NCBI RefSeq assembly: GCF_017347085.1
Contig: NZ_JADPSA010000005.1
Span: forward strand, 1 to 64,000
Direction: 5' to 3'
Length of the DNA: 64,000 nucleotides
DNA from: Nesterenkonia sp. E16_10
GTDB lineage: Bacteria > Actinomycetota > Actinomycetes > Actinomycetales > Micrococcaceae
Each line of letters begins with the position of its first letter. Positions within the stretch are counted from its first letter, which is position 1. Position numbers and translations under genes: made by a program. Shown here in pieces: positions 1-7,481 of this stretch. The notes under the pieces are model-generated. The model was given only the letters and a program-made list of their open reading frames with translations, ran no database searches and was not told the DNA's origin.

Positions 1-148
1 TCTGGAAGGACCAGGACTGGCTGGAATCAGCGGTGGCGGTGCCATCGGTCTCGGGGCCGTGTCCGGAGTGGGCCATGGCCGGGGCGGCGCTGAGCAGCAA
101 CGTGCCCAGGGCGATCGTGGGTACCGCGAAAAGCTTTGATTTGCGCAT
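1..148 (-). CDS. Secreted protein of unknown function (5' part only)
   Basis: The gene runs off the left edge, so only the first 49 codons are visible. The N-terminus is a classical Sec signal peptide: MRKSK, a hydrophobic core, and an AxA cleavage site ending APAMA at about residue 26. The mature part begins HSGHG and continues with a Ser/Thr/Asp-rich stretch. The ATG is preceded by a good ribosome binding site (AGGAGT, 8 bases upstream). Too little of the mature protein is present to name a family. The histidines at the mature N-terminus and the neighbouring zinc-independent L31 gene make a metal-related role conceivable, but this is only a guess. Confidence 0.75.
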   Translation of the reverse strand, partial: MRKSKLFAVPTIALGTLLLSAAPAMAHSGHGPETDGTATADSSQSWSFQ

Positions 149-250
149 CTTCAGTTACTCCTGTTTGCAAGTGTGTAACGACCACCCACCACTGGGTGAC
201 GCAAGCAACACATTACTTTAAAAGTTACCTGAAAAAAATAAACAAAAAAC

Positions 251-448
251 TCAAATCAGATGAACGCTTCGGCCATTTTCTCCGTACGTGCGCGGGTCTG
301 AGGACTGCGGTGGCCGGGTGATCCCCTCGGCCTCGAGGACAGCCTGCGGGTCGACGAAGACCCTTAGGCGCCCGAGCGGGTCGTCACCGAGAGCAGAGAA
401 GAATGGCCGAACCGGTTCAGGAGCTGGCGGCCGACCAGGCGCTGAAGA
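251..448 (-). pseudogene. Possible 3' remnant of an unknown gene
   Basis: On the minus strand one frame reads openly to a TGA at 251-253 with coding-like G/C third positions, including the stretch DPLGRLRVFVDPQAVLEAEG. The frame is closed upstream by a TAG inside the rpmE2 terminator hairpin and has no ATG, GTG or TTG start. It therefore cannot be an intact gene and may be the decayed 3' end of one. I do not recognise the family. In such G+C-rich DNA an open frame of this length can also arise by chance, so the call is weak. Confidence 0.25.
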
Positions 449-453
449 CAGCA

Positions 454-485
454 GTAGGGCCGCAGTCGAGTGACTGCGGCCCTAC
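454..485 (-). terminator. rpmE2 terminator hairpin
   Basis: A perfect 14-bp stem (GTAGGGCCGCAGTC with its complement) closes a four-base loop 34 bases after the rpmE2 stop codon. The sequence after it on the minus strand (TGCTGTCTTC) is only moderately T-rich. Confidence 0.75.
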
Positions 486-519
486 CGAAGGTGCTCTAGG
501 AGCGAGAAGCGCGAACTGC

Positions 520-777
520 TTACTTCTTGCCGCCAAAGCCCTTGAAGCGTGCGTTGAAGCGCTCGACGCGACCCTCGGAGTCCATGATGCGCTGCTTGCC
601 CGTGTAGAACGGGTGCGAGGCTGCGGAGATCTCGACGTCGATGACCGGGTAGGTGTTGCCGTCTTCCCACTCCATGGTCTTCTTCGAGGAGGTGGTGGAG
701 CGGGTGAGGATCTTCTCACCGGAGGCCAGGTCGTTGAAGATGACCGGCTCGTATGTGGGGTGGATATCAGACTTCAT
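520..777 (-). CDS. rpmE2: 50S ribosomal protein L31 type B
   Basis: This is an 85-residue L31 of the large ribosomal subunit. It opens [14 protein letters not shown] and ends FGGKK, as the type B family does. It contains no cysteine, so it lacks the zinc ribbon of type A L31 and is the zinc-independent (C-minus) paralogue. I chose the ATG at 777 because family members start MKSDIHP and AAAAGG lies about 9 bases upstream; an in-frame ATG at 795 would add six atypical residues. In actinobacteria this paralogue is often repressed by Zur and replaces zinc-containing L31 under zinc starvation. I could not find a convincing Zur box upstream. A strong terminator follows. Confidence 0.95.
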   Translation of the reverse strand: MKSDIHPTYEPVIFNDLASGEKILTRSTTSSKKTMEWEDGNTYPVIDVEISAASHPFYTGKQRIMDSEGRVERFNARFKGFGGKK

Positions 778-900
778 GAAGTGTGTCCTTTTCATCTGCC
801 GCTGGATTTTGCCAGAAGCGTGGAACTGAGGGTGGGCCGAGTTTGGACCAACACAGCACTATATCAAATCCACCGCAGCCCGGCCCAGCACCGGCGCACC

Positions 901-986
901 ACCCCACCTGGGCAGTTGAGTTTTCCGGCAGTTGAGTTTTCCGGCGGTTACGTAGTAGCCGGAAAACTCAACTGCCCAGGCGGGGT
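901..986 (-). repeat. Palindromic element, copy 1, at the stop codon of the TauE gene
   Basis: Read on the minus strand, the element starts at the last bases of the TauE-family gene (TCGGCTGACCCC, including the TGA stop). It then forms a 19-bp hairpin (927-976) with a 12-base loop TACTACGTAACC and stem core CAGTTGAGTTTTCCGGC. The distal arm contains a 16-bp tandem duplication (911-926 and 927-942). Outer arms CCTGGGCAG and CTGCCCAGG extend the palindrome. A second copy in the same orientation relative to its upstream gene lies at 12615-12684. It may act as a terminator or mRNA 3' stabiliser, or be a miniature mobile element. Confidence 0.85.
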
Positions 987-1891
987 CAGCCGACGAAGAG
1001 GTTGCGCAGCATCACGAACAGCGCCACCAGGCCCAGGGTCACGATGATCAGGCGCAGCACCAGCGGCGAGAGCCTGCGGCCCACCCAGGCGCCGATCAGA
1101 CCGCCCAGCGTGGAGCCCACGGCGATCACCACCACCACCTCCCAGAGGATCACCCGGTCCGCAGGCTCGCGGAGCAGGTAGTCCACCAGCACGTAGCTGA
1201 TCGCGGCCGTCAGGTTCACGACGGCGACCAGCAGGTTCTTCACGCCGTTGGCCTGCTGGATGTTGGCCATCAGGAAGATCCCCAGAATGCCCATCAGCAG
1301 GATCCCCTGCGCGGCGACGAAGTAGCCGCCGTAGATGCCGGCCGCGAAGACCAGCAGCATCAGCACCAGGCTGACCGTGGGCATCGAGGGCTTCCCCGCC
1401 GTGGCCGCCTTCTCGGGCGCACCCTCCGCCGGATCGCCGGCGGTCTCGGCGTCCTTCTCCCGGGCTGCGGCGCGCGCCCGGACCCAGGCCGAGAGCCGGG
1501 GCTGGGCGATCACGAAGCCCAGCGAGACCACGATCAGAATCGGGGCGACCCGGCCGAAGACCTCTTCGGGAAGGGTGATCAGCAGCGCGGCGCCGATGAC
1601 GCCGCCCAGGATCGACGCCGGCACCAGCTTCTTCAGCACCGACTTCACCTGCCGGATCTCGCGCCGGTAGCCCCAAGCGCCGGTGAAGTTGCCCGCGATC
1701 AGTCCCATCGCGTTGGAGACCGTGGCGGAGACCGGCGGGACGCCCATGGCGACCAGCACCGGGAAGGTCACCAGGGTGCCGGAGCCGACCACGGTGTTGA
1801 TCGCGCCGGCCCAGATGCCGGCGACCAGGATGAGCAGCAGCTGTGCCAGGCTCAGATCGGTGAGGAAGAAGTCAGCGAGCGCCTCCATCAT
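986..1891 (-). CDS. TauE/SafE (TSUP) family anion exporter
   Basis: This is a 301-residue integral membrane protein of the TauE/SafE (DUF81, TSUP) family, which moves sulfite, sulfoacetate or other organosulfur anions across the cytoplasmic membrane. Two bundles of hydrophobic helices (residues about 15-130 and 172-300) are joined by a charged Ala/Glu-rich loop (about 133-170), and both halves carry the family's Gly-rich segments (GAINTVVGSGT; GIYGGYFVAAQG). The ATG overlaps the stop codon of the upstream ABC ATPase gene by four bases, so the two are translationally coupled. The substrate cannot be read from sequence. A large palindromic element begins at its stop codon. Confidence 0.9.
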   Translation of the reverse strand: MMEALADFFLTDLSLAQLLLILVAGIWAGAINTVVGSGTLVTFPVLVAMGVPPVSATVSNAMGLIAGNFTGAWGYRREIRQVKSVLKKLVPASILGGVIGAALLITLPEEVFGRVAPILIVVSLGFVIAQPRLSAWVRARAAAREKDAETAGDPAEGAPEKAATAGKPSMPTVSLVLMLLVFAAGIYGGYFVAAQGILLMGILGIFLMANIQQANGVKNLLVAVVNLTAAISYVLVDYLLREPADRVILWEVVVVIAVGSTLGGLIGAWVGRRLSPLVLRLIIVTLGLVALFVMLRNLFVG

Positions 1892-2724
1892 CCCCGAGCC
1901 TGCGGGGCCGAGGAGAACGACGACGCAGCGGCAGCTGCGGGCTGCTTCTTGAACGCCGAGAAGCGTCCGTCGCGGTGGATCAGGTCCAGCTCGGTGTCGA
2001 AGGTCTTCGAGAGGTTCTCCGAGGTCATGGTCTCCTCGATCGGCCCGGCGGCCACGGTCTCTCCGTCACGCAGCAGCAGCACGTGGCTGAAGCCGGGCGG
2101 GATCTCTTCCAGGTGATGGGTGACCAGCACGGTGGTGGGAGCCTCCTCGCTGTTGATCAGCTCGCTGGTGCGCTCCACCAGTGCCTCGCGGCCGCCCAGG
2201 TCCAGTCCGGCGCCGGGCTCGTCGAGCAGCAGCAGCTCCGGATCGGTCATCAGCGCACGGGCGATCTGCACCCGCTTGCGCTCACCCTCCGAGAGGGTGC
2301 CGAAAGGCCGGTCGAAGACCGTGCCGACGCCCCACTCGTTGAGCAGCGCGAAGGCCCGGCGCTCATCGAGCTGCTCGTACTCCTCGCGCCAGCGCCCGGT
2401 GACCCCGTAGGCGGCGGTGACCACCACGTTGAGCGCGGTCTCCTGCACCGGGACCGTGGTGGTCAGCGAGTTGGAGCTGAACCCGATCAGCGGGCGCAGC
2501 TCGAAGACGTCGACGGCGCCGAGCTGCTCATCGAGGATCTTCACGGTGCCGGTGGTCGGGAACAGTCGGGCGGCGGCGATCTGCAGCAGCGTGGTCTTGC
2601 CTGCTCCGTTCGGCCCCAGGATCACCCAGCGCTCGTCCTCATTCACCGTCCAGGAGACGTCCTGGAGGAGTTTCTTGCGCCCTCGGCGCACGCTGACATT
2701 CTGGATATCGAGGACAGGACTCAT
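1888..2724 (-). CDS. ABC transporter ATP-binding protein
   Basis: This is a 278-residue ABC ATPase with Walker A GPNGAGKT (37-44), signature LSEGERK (144-150), Walker B LLLLDEPGAG (164-173) and an H-loop histidine (VTHH, near 200). It resembles the YlmA/molybdate-like stand-alone ATPases, with a single nucleotide-binding domain and a short C-terminal tail. No ABC permease is nearby; the only coupled partner is the TauE-type protein, whose start overlaps its stop by four bases. I chose ATG 2724 because a -10 box (TAGTGT, 2732-2737) lies exactly 7 bases upstream, which fits a leaderless message; a GTG at 2745 would lie upstream of that promoter. The role is uncertain and could be transport or regulation. 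Confidence 0.88.
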   Translation of the reverse strand: MSPVLDIQNVSVRRGRKKLLQDVSWTVNEDERWVILGPNGAGKTTLLQIAAARLFPTTGTVKILDEQLGAVDVFELRPLIGFSSNSLTTTVPVQETALNVVVTAAYGVTGRWREEYEQLDERRAFALLNEWGVGTVFDRPFGTLSEGERKRVQIARALMTDPELLLLDEPGAGLDLGGREALVERTSELINSEEAPTTVLVTHHLEEIPPGFSHVLLLRDGETVAAGPIEETMTSENLSKTFDTELDLIHRDGRFSAFKKQPAAAAASSFSSAPQARG

Positions 2725-2731
2725 GGGCCCA

Positions 2732-2763
2732 ACACTATCGAACACGATGAGTCGCTATAGGCT
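2732..2763. promoter_or_regulatory. Divergent -10 boxes for the ABC ATPase gene and serB
   Basis: Minus strand: TAGTGT at 2732-2737, then 7 bases, then ATG 2724, which suggests leaderless transcription. Plus strand: TAGGCT at 2758-2763, nine bases before ATG 2773, implying a leader of only a few bases. No clear -35 boxes are seen. Confidence 0.5.
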
Positions 2764-2772
2764 GAACACGCT

Positions 2773-3765
2773 ATGACTGCGCACCCTCACTCTGATCAGC
2801 CCAGCCCGGATCTGCCCACCCCTGATCTCCCCCACGGCACCGTGGCCATGTTGGCGGCCGCCGCACTGGACGGGCCGCTGGTCCGGTCCCTGACCCACGA
2901 ATTCTCCCGGCGCGGAGTCGTGCACAGCGTGGAGCTGCGCCAGGTCCCGCTGGCCCAGGGCGAAGAGGTCTCCGCGGTGCGCTGGTCTGTGACGCTGGAT
3001 GACTCCGACGACTCCTACGGCACCCAGCTGGCGGTCTCGCTGCTCGAAGACGCCGCCCACCAGCTCCAGGGACCGGTCACCCAGACCGTGCTGCCCGCCC
3101 AGCGGCGCGCGCAGCTGCATGCCGAGGACGGTCGTCTGATGCTGCTCATGGACGTGGACTCCACGCTGATCGACCAGGAGGTCATCGAGCTGCTGGCCCG
3201 CGACGCCGGCCGGGAGGCCGAGGTCGCGGAGGTCACCGAGCGCGCCATGCGCGGGGAGCTCGACTTCGCCGCCTCGCTGCACCAGCGGGTCCAGGCCCTC
3301 ACAGGGCTGCCCCGCACCGTGATCGACTCCACCCTCGCCGCGATCACCCCCACCCAGGGCGCGCCCGAGCTGCTGGCCGAGCTGCGCCGGCGCGGCTGGC
3401 CCAGCTACGCCGTCTCCGGCGGGTTTCTCCAGGTGCTGGCGCCGCTGGCCGCTGATCTGGGCCTCACCGGCTTCCACGCCAATGACCTGGCGATCTCGCC
3501 GCAGGGAACCCTGGAGGGCACCGTCCGGGGCGCCGTCGTCGACCGAGCGGCCAAGAGAGAGTATCTTGAACAGTGGTCGGCATCACAGGGGCTGCTCCCC
3601 CGCAATGTGGTCGCCGTGGGCGATGGAGCCAACGACCTGGACATGCTGGCGGCCGCCGGAGTGGGGATCGCCTTCTGCGCGAAGCCCGCCCTGGCGGAGC
3701 AGGCGGACCTGGTGATCGACCACCGCTCCTTCGAGCTCATCTCGCTGGCCCTGGGGATGAGCTGA
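2773..3765 (+). CDS. serB: Phosphoserine phosphatase
   Basis: This 330-residue HAD-superfamily enzyme hydrolyses O-phospho-L-serine to serine, the last step of serine synthesis, in the cytoplasm. Motif I DVDSTLI (127-133, with the nucleophile and acid/base aspartates), motif II AVSGG (213-217), the motif III lysine (AAKREY, about 261) and motif IV GDGANDLDM (283-291) are all intact. The N-terminal 110 residues form the ACT-like regulatory part common in actinobacterial SerB. It is divergent from the ABC ATPase gene and stands alone upstream of the pentose phosphate genes. Confidence 0.95.
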   Translation: MTAHPHSDQPSPDLPTPDLPHGTVAMLAAAALDGPLVRSLTHEFSRRGVVHSVELRQVPLAQGEEVSAVRWSVTLDDSDDSYGTQLAVSLLEDAAHQLQGPVTQTVLPAQRRAQLHAEDGRLMLLMDVDSTLIDQEVIELLARDAGREAEVAEVTERAMRGELDFAASLHQRVQALTGLPRTVIDSTLAAITPTQGAPELLAELRRRGWPSYAVSGGFLQVLAPLAADLGLTGFHANDLAISPQGTLEGTVRGAVVDRAAKREYLEQWSASQGLLPRNVVAVGDGANDLDMLAAAGVGIAFCAKPALAEQADLVIDHRSFELISLALGMS

Positions 3766-3956
3766 GATGAGCGTGTGCTGCCCGACGACGTCGCAGCATC
3801 AAGAATTCACACTCGCGATCATCACTCGTGAGCATTCTGCAATGCTCTGATGATCCGCCAGGAATAGCCTCTACCCCGGTAGGGTTGGACCTGCGCGGCA
3901 CAACGATGTGCGCGGCCCTCGTTGTCCACCGTCCCTCACCATTTGGAGGAAACCTA

Positions 3957-6065
3957 GTGACCGATAATGCCGTATTCACCGATCTGGATAAGCGGGCAGT
4001 TGACACGCTGCGCGTGCTCGCAGCTGACTCCGTGGAAAAGGTCGGCTCAGGCCACCCCGGCACCGCGATGTCGCTGGCTCCAGCCGCCTACCTGATCTTC
4101 CAGAAGATGATGAAGCATGATCCCACTGATCCCCAGTGGATCGGCCGCGACCGCTTCATCCTCTCCCCCGGTCACACCTCACTGACCCTGTACCTCCAGC
4201 TCTACTTCTCCGGCTACGGCCTCGAGGTCGATGACCTCGCCGCGCTGCGCACCTGGGACTCGCTGACTCCCGGTCACCCCGAGTATGGCCACACCCCGGG
4301 CGTGGAGATGACCACCGGTCCGCTGGGCCAGGGGCTCGCCTCCTCGGTCGGCTTCGCCTACGGCCAGCGCCGGATGCGCGGTCTCATGGACCCCGACGCA
4401 CCCGCCGGCGAGTCACCCTTCGACCACACCATCTGGGTCATCGCCTCTGACGGCGACCTGCAGGAGGGCGTGACCTCCGAGGCCTCCTCGCTCGCCGGGC
4501 ACCAGGAGCTCGGCAACCTCGTGGTGATCTGGGATGACAACAAGATCTCCATCGAGGACGACACCGACGTGGCGTTCACCGAGGACGTCCAGGCCCGCTA
4601 CAAGGCCTATGGCTGGCACGTGCAGCGCGTGGACTGGAAGAAGTCCGGCGACTACGACGAGGACATCAACGAGCTGCACCGCGCACTCGAGGCGGCCCAG
4701 GCCGAGACCTCCAAGCCTTCGCTGATCGCGCTGCGCACGGTGATCGGCTACCCCTCCCCGAAGAAGCAGAACACCGGCGGGATCCACGGCTCGAAGCTGG
4801 GCAACGAGGAGCTCGTCGCGCTCAAGGAGCTGCTCGGCTTCGACACCGAGGCACACTTCGCGGTGGAGGACGAGGTGCTCACCCACGCTCGCAAGATCCT
4901 CGAGCGCAGCGTGGAGACCCGCAAGGACTGGGACGCCAAGTTCGCGTCCTGGCGCGAGGCCAACGCCGATGCCGCCACGCTGCTGGACCGGCTGACCGCC
5001 GGTGAGCTGCCCGAGGGCTGGGAATCGAAGCTGCCCGAGTTCCCCGCCGGGGACGACGTCGCGACCCGCGCGGCCTCCGGCAAGGTGCTCAACGGCATCG
5101 CCGAGGTGCTCCCCGAGCTGTGGGGCGGCTCCGCCGACCTCGCGGGTTCGAACAACACGCTGATGTCGGGCTACGACTCCTTCATCCCGGAGTCCCACTC
5201 CACCGAGAAGTTCACCGGCAACCCCTACGGGCGCAACCTGCACTTCGGCATCCGGGAACATGCTGCCGCGGCGATCACCAACGGCATCTCGCTCTCGACC
5301 CCGCTGCGCACCTATAACGGGACCTTCCTGATCTTCTCCGACTACCAGCGCCCCGCCATCCGGCTGGCCGCGCTGATGGGCACCGGGTCGATCTTCGTCT
5401 GGACCCATGACTCCATTGGGCTGGGTGAAGATGGGCCCACCCACCAGCCGGTGGAGCAGCTCGCCAGCCTGCGGGCCATCCCGAACCTGGATGTGATCCG
5501 CCCCGGTGACGCCAACGAGGTGGCCATCGCCTGGCGCGAGGTGCTGCGCCGCAACGACCGTCCCGCCGGCCTGGCGCTGACCCGCCAGAACATCCCCACC
5601 TACGCCCGCGGCACCGGTGCCGCCACCGCCACCGAGTTCGGTGCGGTGGAGGGCGCGGCCAAGGGAGCCTATGTGCTCGCCGAGGCCGTCCGCGACGGCG
5701 CCGTGGTGACCCCCGAGGTCGTGCTGATCGGCACCGGCTCCGAGGTCGCGCTGGCCGTGGAGGCCCGGGAAGCGCTGGCCGAGCAGAACATCGCCGCCCG
5801 CGTGGTCTCGATGCCCTGCCGCGAATGGTTCTTCGAGCAGGACGCCGAGTACCGCGAGAGCGTCCTCCCGGCGGCCGTGAAGGCCCGCGTCTCGGTGGAG
5901 GCCGCGTCCTCCATGGGCTGGCGCGACATCGTCGGCGACGCCGGCCGGATCATCGGTCTGGATCACTTCGGCGCCTCGGCAGACTACAAGGTGCTCTACG
6001 AGCAGTTCGGCATCACCGCCGCCGCTGTCACCGAGGCCGCCCAGGAATCCATCGCCGCCGCCTGA
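3957..6065 (+). CDS. tkt: Transketolase
   Basis: This 702-residue TPP-dependent enzyme transfers two-carbon ketol units between sugar phosphates in the non-oxidative pentose phosphate pathway. Visible landmarks are GSGHPG near residue 30, the TPP/Mg motif beginning SDGDLQEG and ending WDDNKIS in the middle of the N-terminal domain, and EDGPTHQPVEQL in the central pyrimidine-binding domain. I chose the GTG at 3957 because GGAGGA (3945-3950) lies 6 bases upstream; the in-frame ATG at 3906 has no ribosome binding site. It heads the + strand series tkt-tal-pgi-zwf-opcA-pgl. The 190-base upstream gap presumably holds the operon promoter. Confidence 0.97.
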   Translation: MTDNAVFTDLDKRAVDTLRVLAADSVEKVGSGHPGTAMSLAPAAYLIFQKMMKHDPTDPQWIGRDRFILSPGHTSLTLYLQLYFSGYGLEVDDLAALRTWDSLTPGHPEYGHTPGVEMTTGPLGQGLASSVGFAYGQRRMRGLMDPDAPAGESPFDHTIWVIASDGDLQEGVTSEASSLAGHQELGNLVVIWDDNKISIEDDTDVAFTEDVQARYKAYGWHVQRVDWKKSGDYDEDINELHRALEAAQAETSKPSLIALRTVIGYPSPKKQNTGGIHGSKLGNEELVALKELLGFDTEAHFAVEDEVLTHARKILERSVETRKDWDAKFASWREANADAATLLDRLTAGELPEGWESKLPEFPAGDDVATRAASGKVLNGIAEVLPELWGGSADLAGSNNTLMSGYDSFIPESHSTEKFTGNPYGRNLHFGIREHAAAAITNGISLSTPLRTYNGTFLIFSDYQRPAIRLAALMGTGSIFVWTHDSIGLGEDGPTHQPVEQLASLRAIPNLDVIRPGDANEVAIAWREVLRRNDRPAGLALTRQNIPTYARGTGAATATEFGAVEGAAKGAYVLAEAVRDGAVVTPEVVLIGTGSEVALAVEAREALAEQNIAARVVSMPCREWFFEQDAEYRESVLPAAVKARVSVEAASSMGWRDIVGDAGRIIGLDHFGASADYKVLYEQFGITAAAVTEAAQESIAAA

Positions 6066-6140
6066 GCGCAGGCGCAGCCCTCCGGCGAGGCACCCGGCCC
6101 ACTCACGACTCATCCATCACCTGGCATCAGGAGAATAGAT

Positions 6141-7262
6141 ATGACTGCTAATAAGAACACTCAGGCGCTCTCCGACCTCGGCGTCTCCATCTGGCTCGAC
6201 GACCTCTCCCGCGAACGGCTGAACTCGGGCTCGCTCGCGAAGCTGATCGAATCGCACAACGTCGTCGGGGTCACCACCAACCCGACCATCTTCGAGTCCG
6301 CTCTGAAGGACGGCGAGGCCTACGAGGCGCAGCTGGCCGAGCTGGCCGCCGCCGGAGCCGACGCCGAGAAGGCCGTCTTCGACATCACCACCGCCGATGT
6401 GCGCGAGGCCTGCGACGTGTTCGCCGGGGTCTACGCGGCCACCGACGGGGTCGACGGCCGGGTCTCCATCGAGGTCGACCCGCGCCTGGCCCGCGACGCC
6501 GCCGGCACCATCGCCCAGGCCCGCGAGCTCTACAAGGCGGTGGATCGGGAGAACGTGCTGATCAAGATCCCCGCCACCGTGGAGGGCATCGAGGCGATCG
6601 CCGCGGTGACCGCCGAGGGGATCAGCGTCAACGTGACCCTGGTGTTCTCCCTCGAGCGCTACCGCGCGGTGATCAACGCGTTCATGCTCGGCCTGGAGAA
6701 GGCCCACTCGGACGGGATCGACATCTCGAAGATCCACTCGGTGGCCTCCTTCTTCGTCTCCCGCGTGGACGCCGAGATCGACAAGCGCCTGGAGCTCGCC
6801 GCCGAGGAGGGCAAGCCCGGCACCGAGAAGCTGAAGTCCCAGGCCGCGGTGGCCAACGCCCGGCTGGCGCACCAGATCGCGGTGGAGACCTTCTCCTCCG
6901 AGCGCTGGCAGCTGCTGGCCGAGCGCGGCGCACACCCGCAGCGGCTGCTGCTGGCCTCCACCGGCACCAAGGACCCGAACCTCTCGGACACGCTGTACGT
7001 GACCGAGCTGGCCGGGGCCGATGTGGTCAACACCATGCCGGAGAAGACCCTGCTCGCCCTGGCCGATCACGGAGTCATCGAGAAGGACACGCTCAGCGGC
7101 ACCTACGTGGAGGCCAACCGGGTCCTCGACGGCATCTCCGCCGCCGGGATCAGCTACCGCGAGGTGGTCGACACCCTGGAGACCGAGGGTCTGCAGAAGT
7201 TCGAGGTCTCCTGGAAGGGCCTGCTGGGCACCATCGATGATGGGCTCAAGCGCAACAGCTGA
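6141..7262 (+). CDS. tal: Transaldolase
   Basis: This 373-residue enzyme moves a dihydroxyacetone unit from sedoheptulose 7-phosphate to glyceraldehyde 3-phosphate. TTNPTIF near the N-terminus and IKIPAT, which contains the Schiff-base lysine, are diagnostic. The length fits the long actinobacterial transaldolase type. AGGAG lies upstream of ATG 6141. It follows tkt by 75 bases and is followed by a strong hairpin, so pgi and zwf downstream may also have their own promoter. Confidence 0.96.
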   Translation: MTANKNTQALSDLGVSIWLDDLSRERLNSGSLAKLIESHNVVGVTTNPTIFESALKDGEAYEAQLAELAAAGADAEKAVFDITTADVREACDVFAGVYAATDGVDGRVSIEVDPRLARDAAGTIAQARELYKAVDRENVLIKIPATVEGIEAIAAVTAEGISVNVTLVFSLERYRAVINAFMLGLEKAHSDGIDISKIHSVASFFVSRVDAEIDKRLELAAEEGKPGTEKLKSQAAVANARLAHQIAVETFSSERWQLLAERGAHPQRLLLASTGTKDPNLSDTLYVTELAGADVVNTMPEKTLLALADHGVIEKDTLSGTYVEANRVLDGISAAGISYREVVDTLETEGLQKFEVSWKGLLGTIDDGLKRNS

Positions 7263-7270
7263 ACCTGCAC

Positions 7271-7301
7271 GCCGGGCGGCTCAGGACCTGAGCCGCCCGG
7301 C
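7271..7301 (+). terminator. Hairpin after tal
   Basis: A perfect 14-bp stem GCCGGGCGGCTCAG with a three-base loop begins 9 bases after the tal stop. It lacks a clear T-tract (TGACTGTTCA follows), so it may terminate only partly or act as a 3' stabiliser within the operon. Confidence 0.6.
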
Positions 7302-7481
7302 TGACTGTTCACTCCGTACGGTGCCCGGCCGGGCGGCGTCTCGGGAGCCAGCGTCATTGGCACCGAGACTCCCCCGACCGGGCGCCGGTCAGGGTCAACA
7401 GCCGTGTGACTCCCACCGGCCCCTATCACCACAGTTGCTGGCCAGGCTGAACCGCGGTTCGGTCGAGAAAGGAAGCACGTC

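Larger units (their letters stand above)
149..519. other. Intergenic region with A+T-rich block
   Basis: This stretch carries the leader of the secreted-protein gene, an A+T-rich block at about 210-255 containing the near-palindrome TTACTTTAAAAGTTA (213-227), a possible gene fragment and the rpmE2 terminator. The near-palindrome could be an operator for the left-hand gene, but it matches no consensus I know. Confidence 0.4.

Noticed and set aside
403-1047. Plus-strand frame across rpmE2 and the first palindrome
   Set aside because: It reads through a terminator and a repeat and is antisense to rpmE2; there is no coding evidence.
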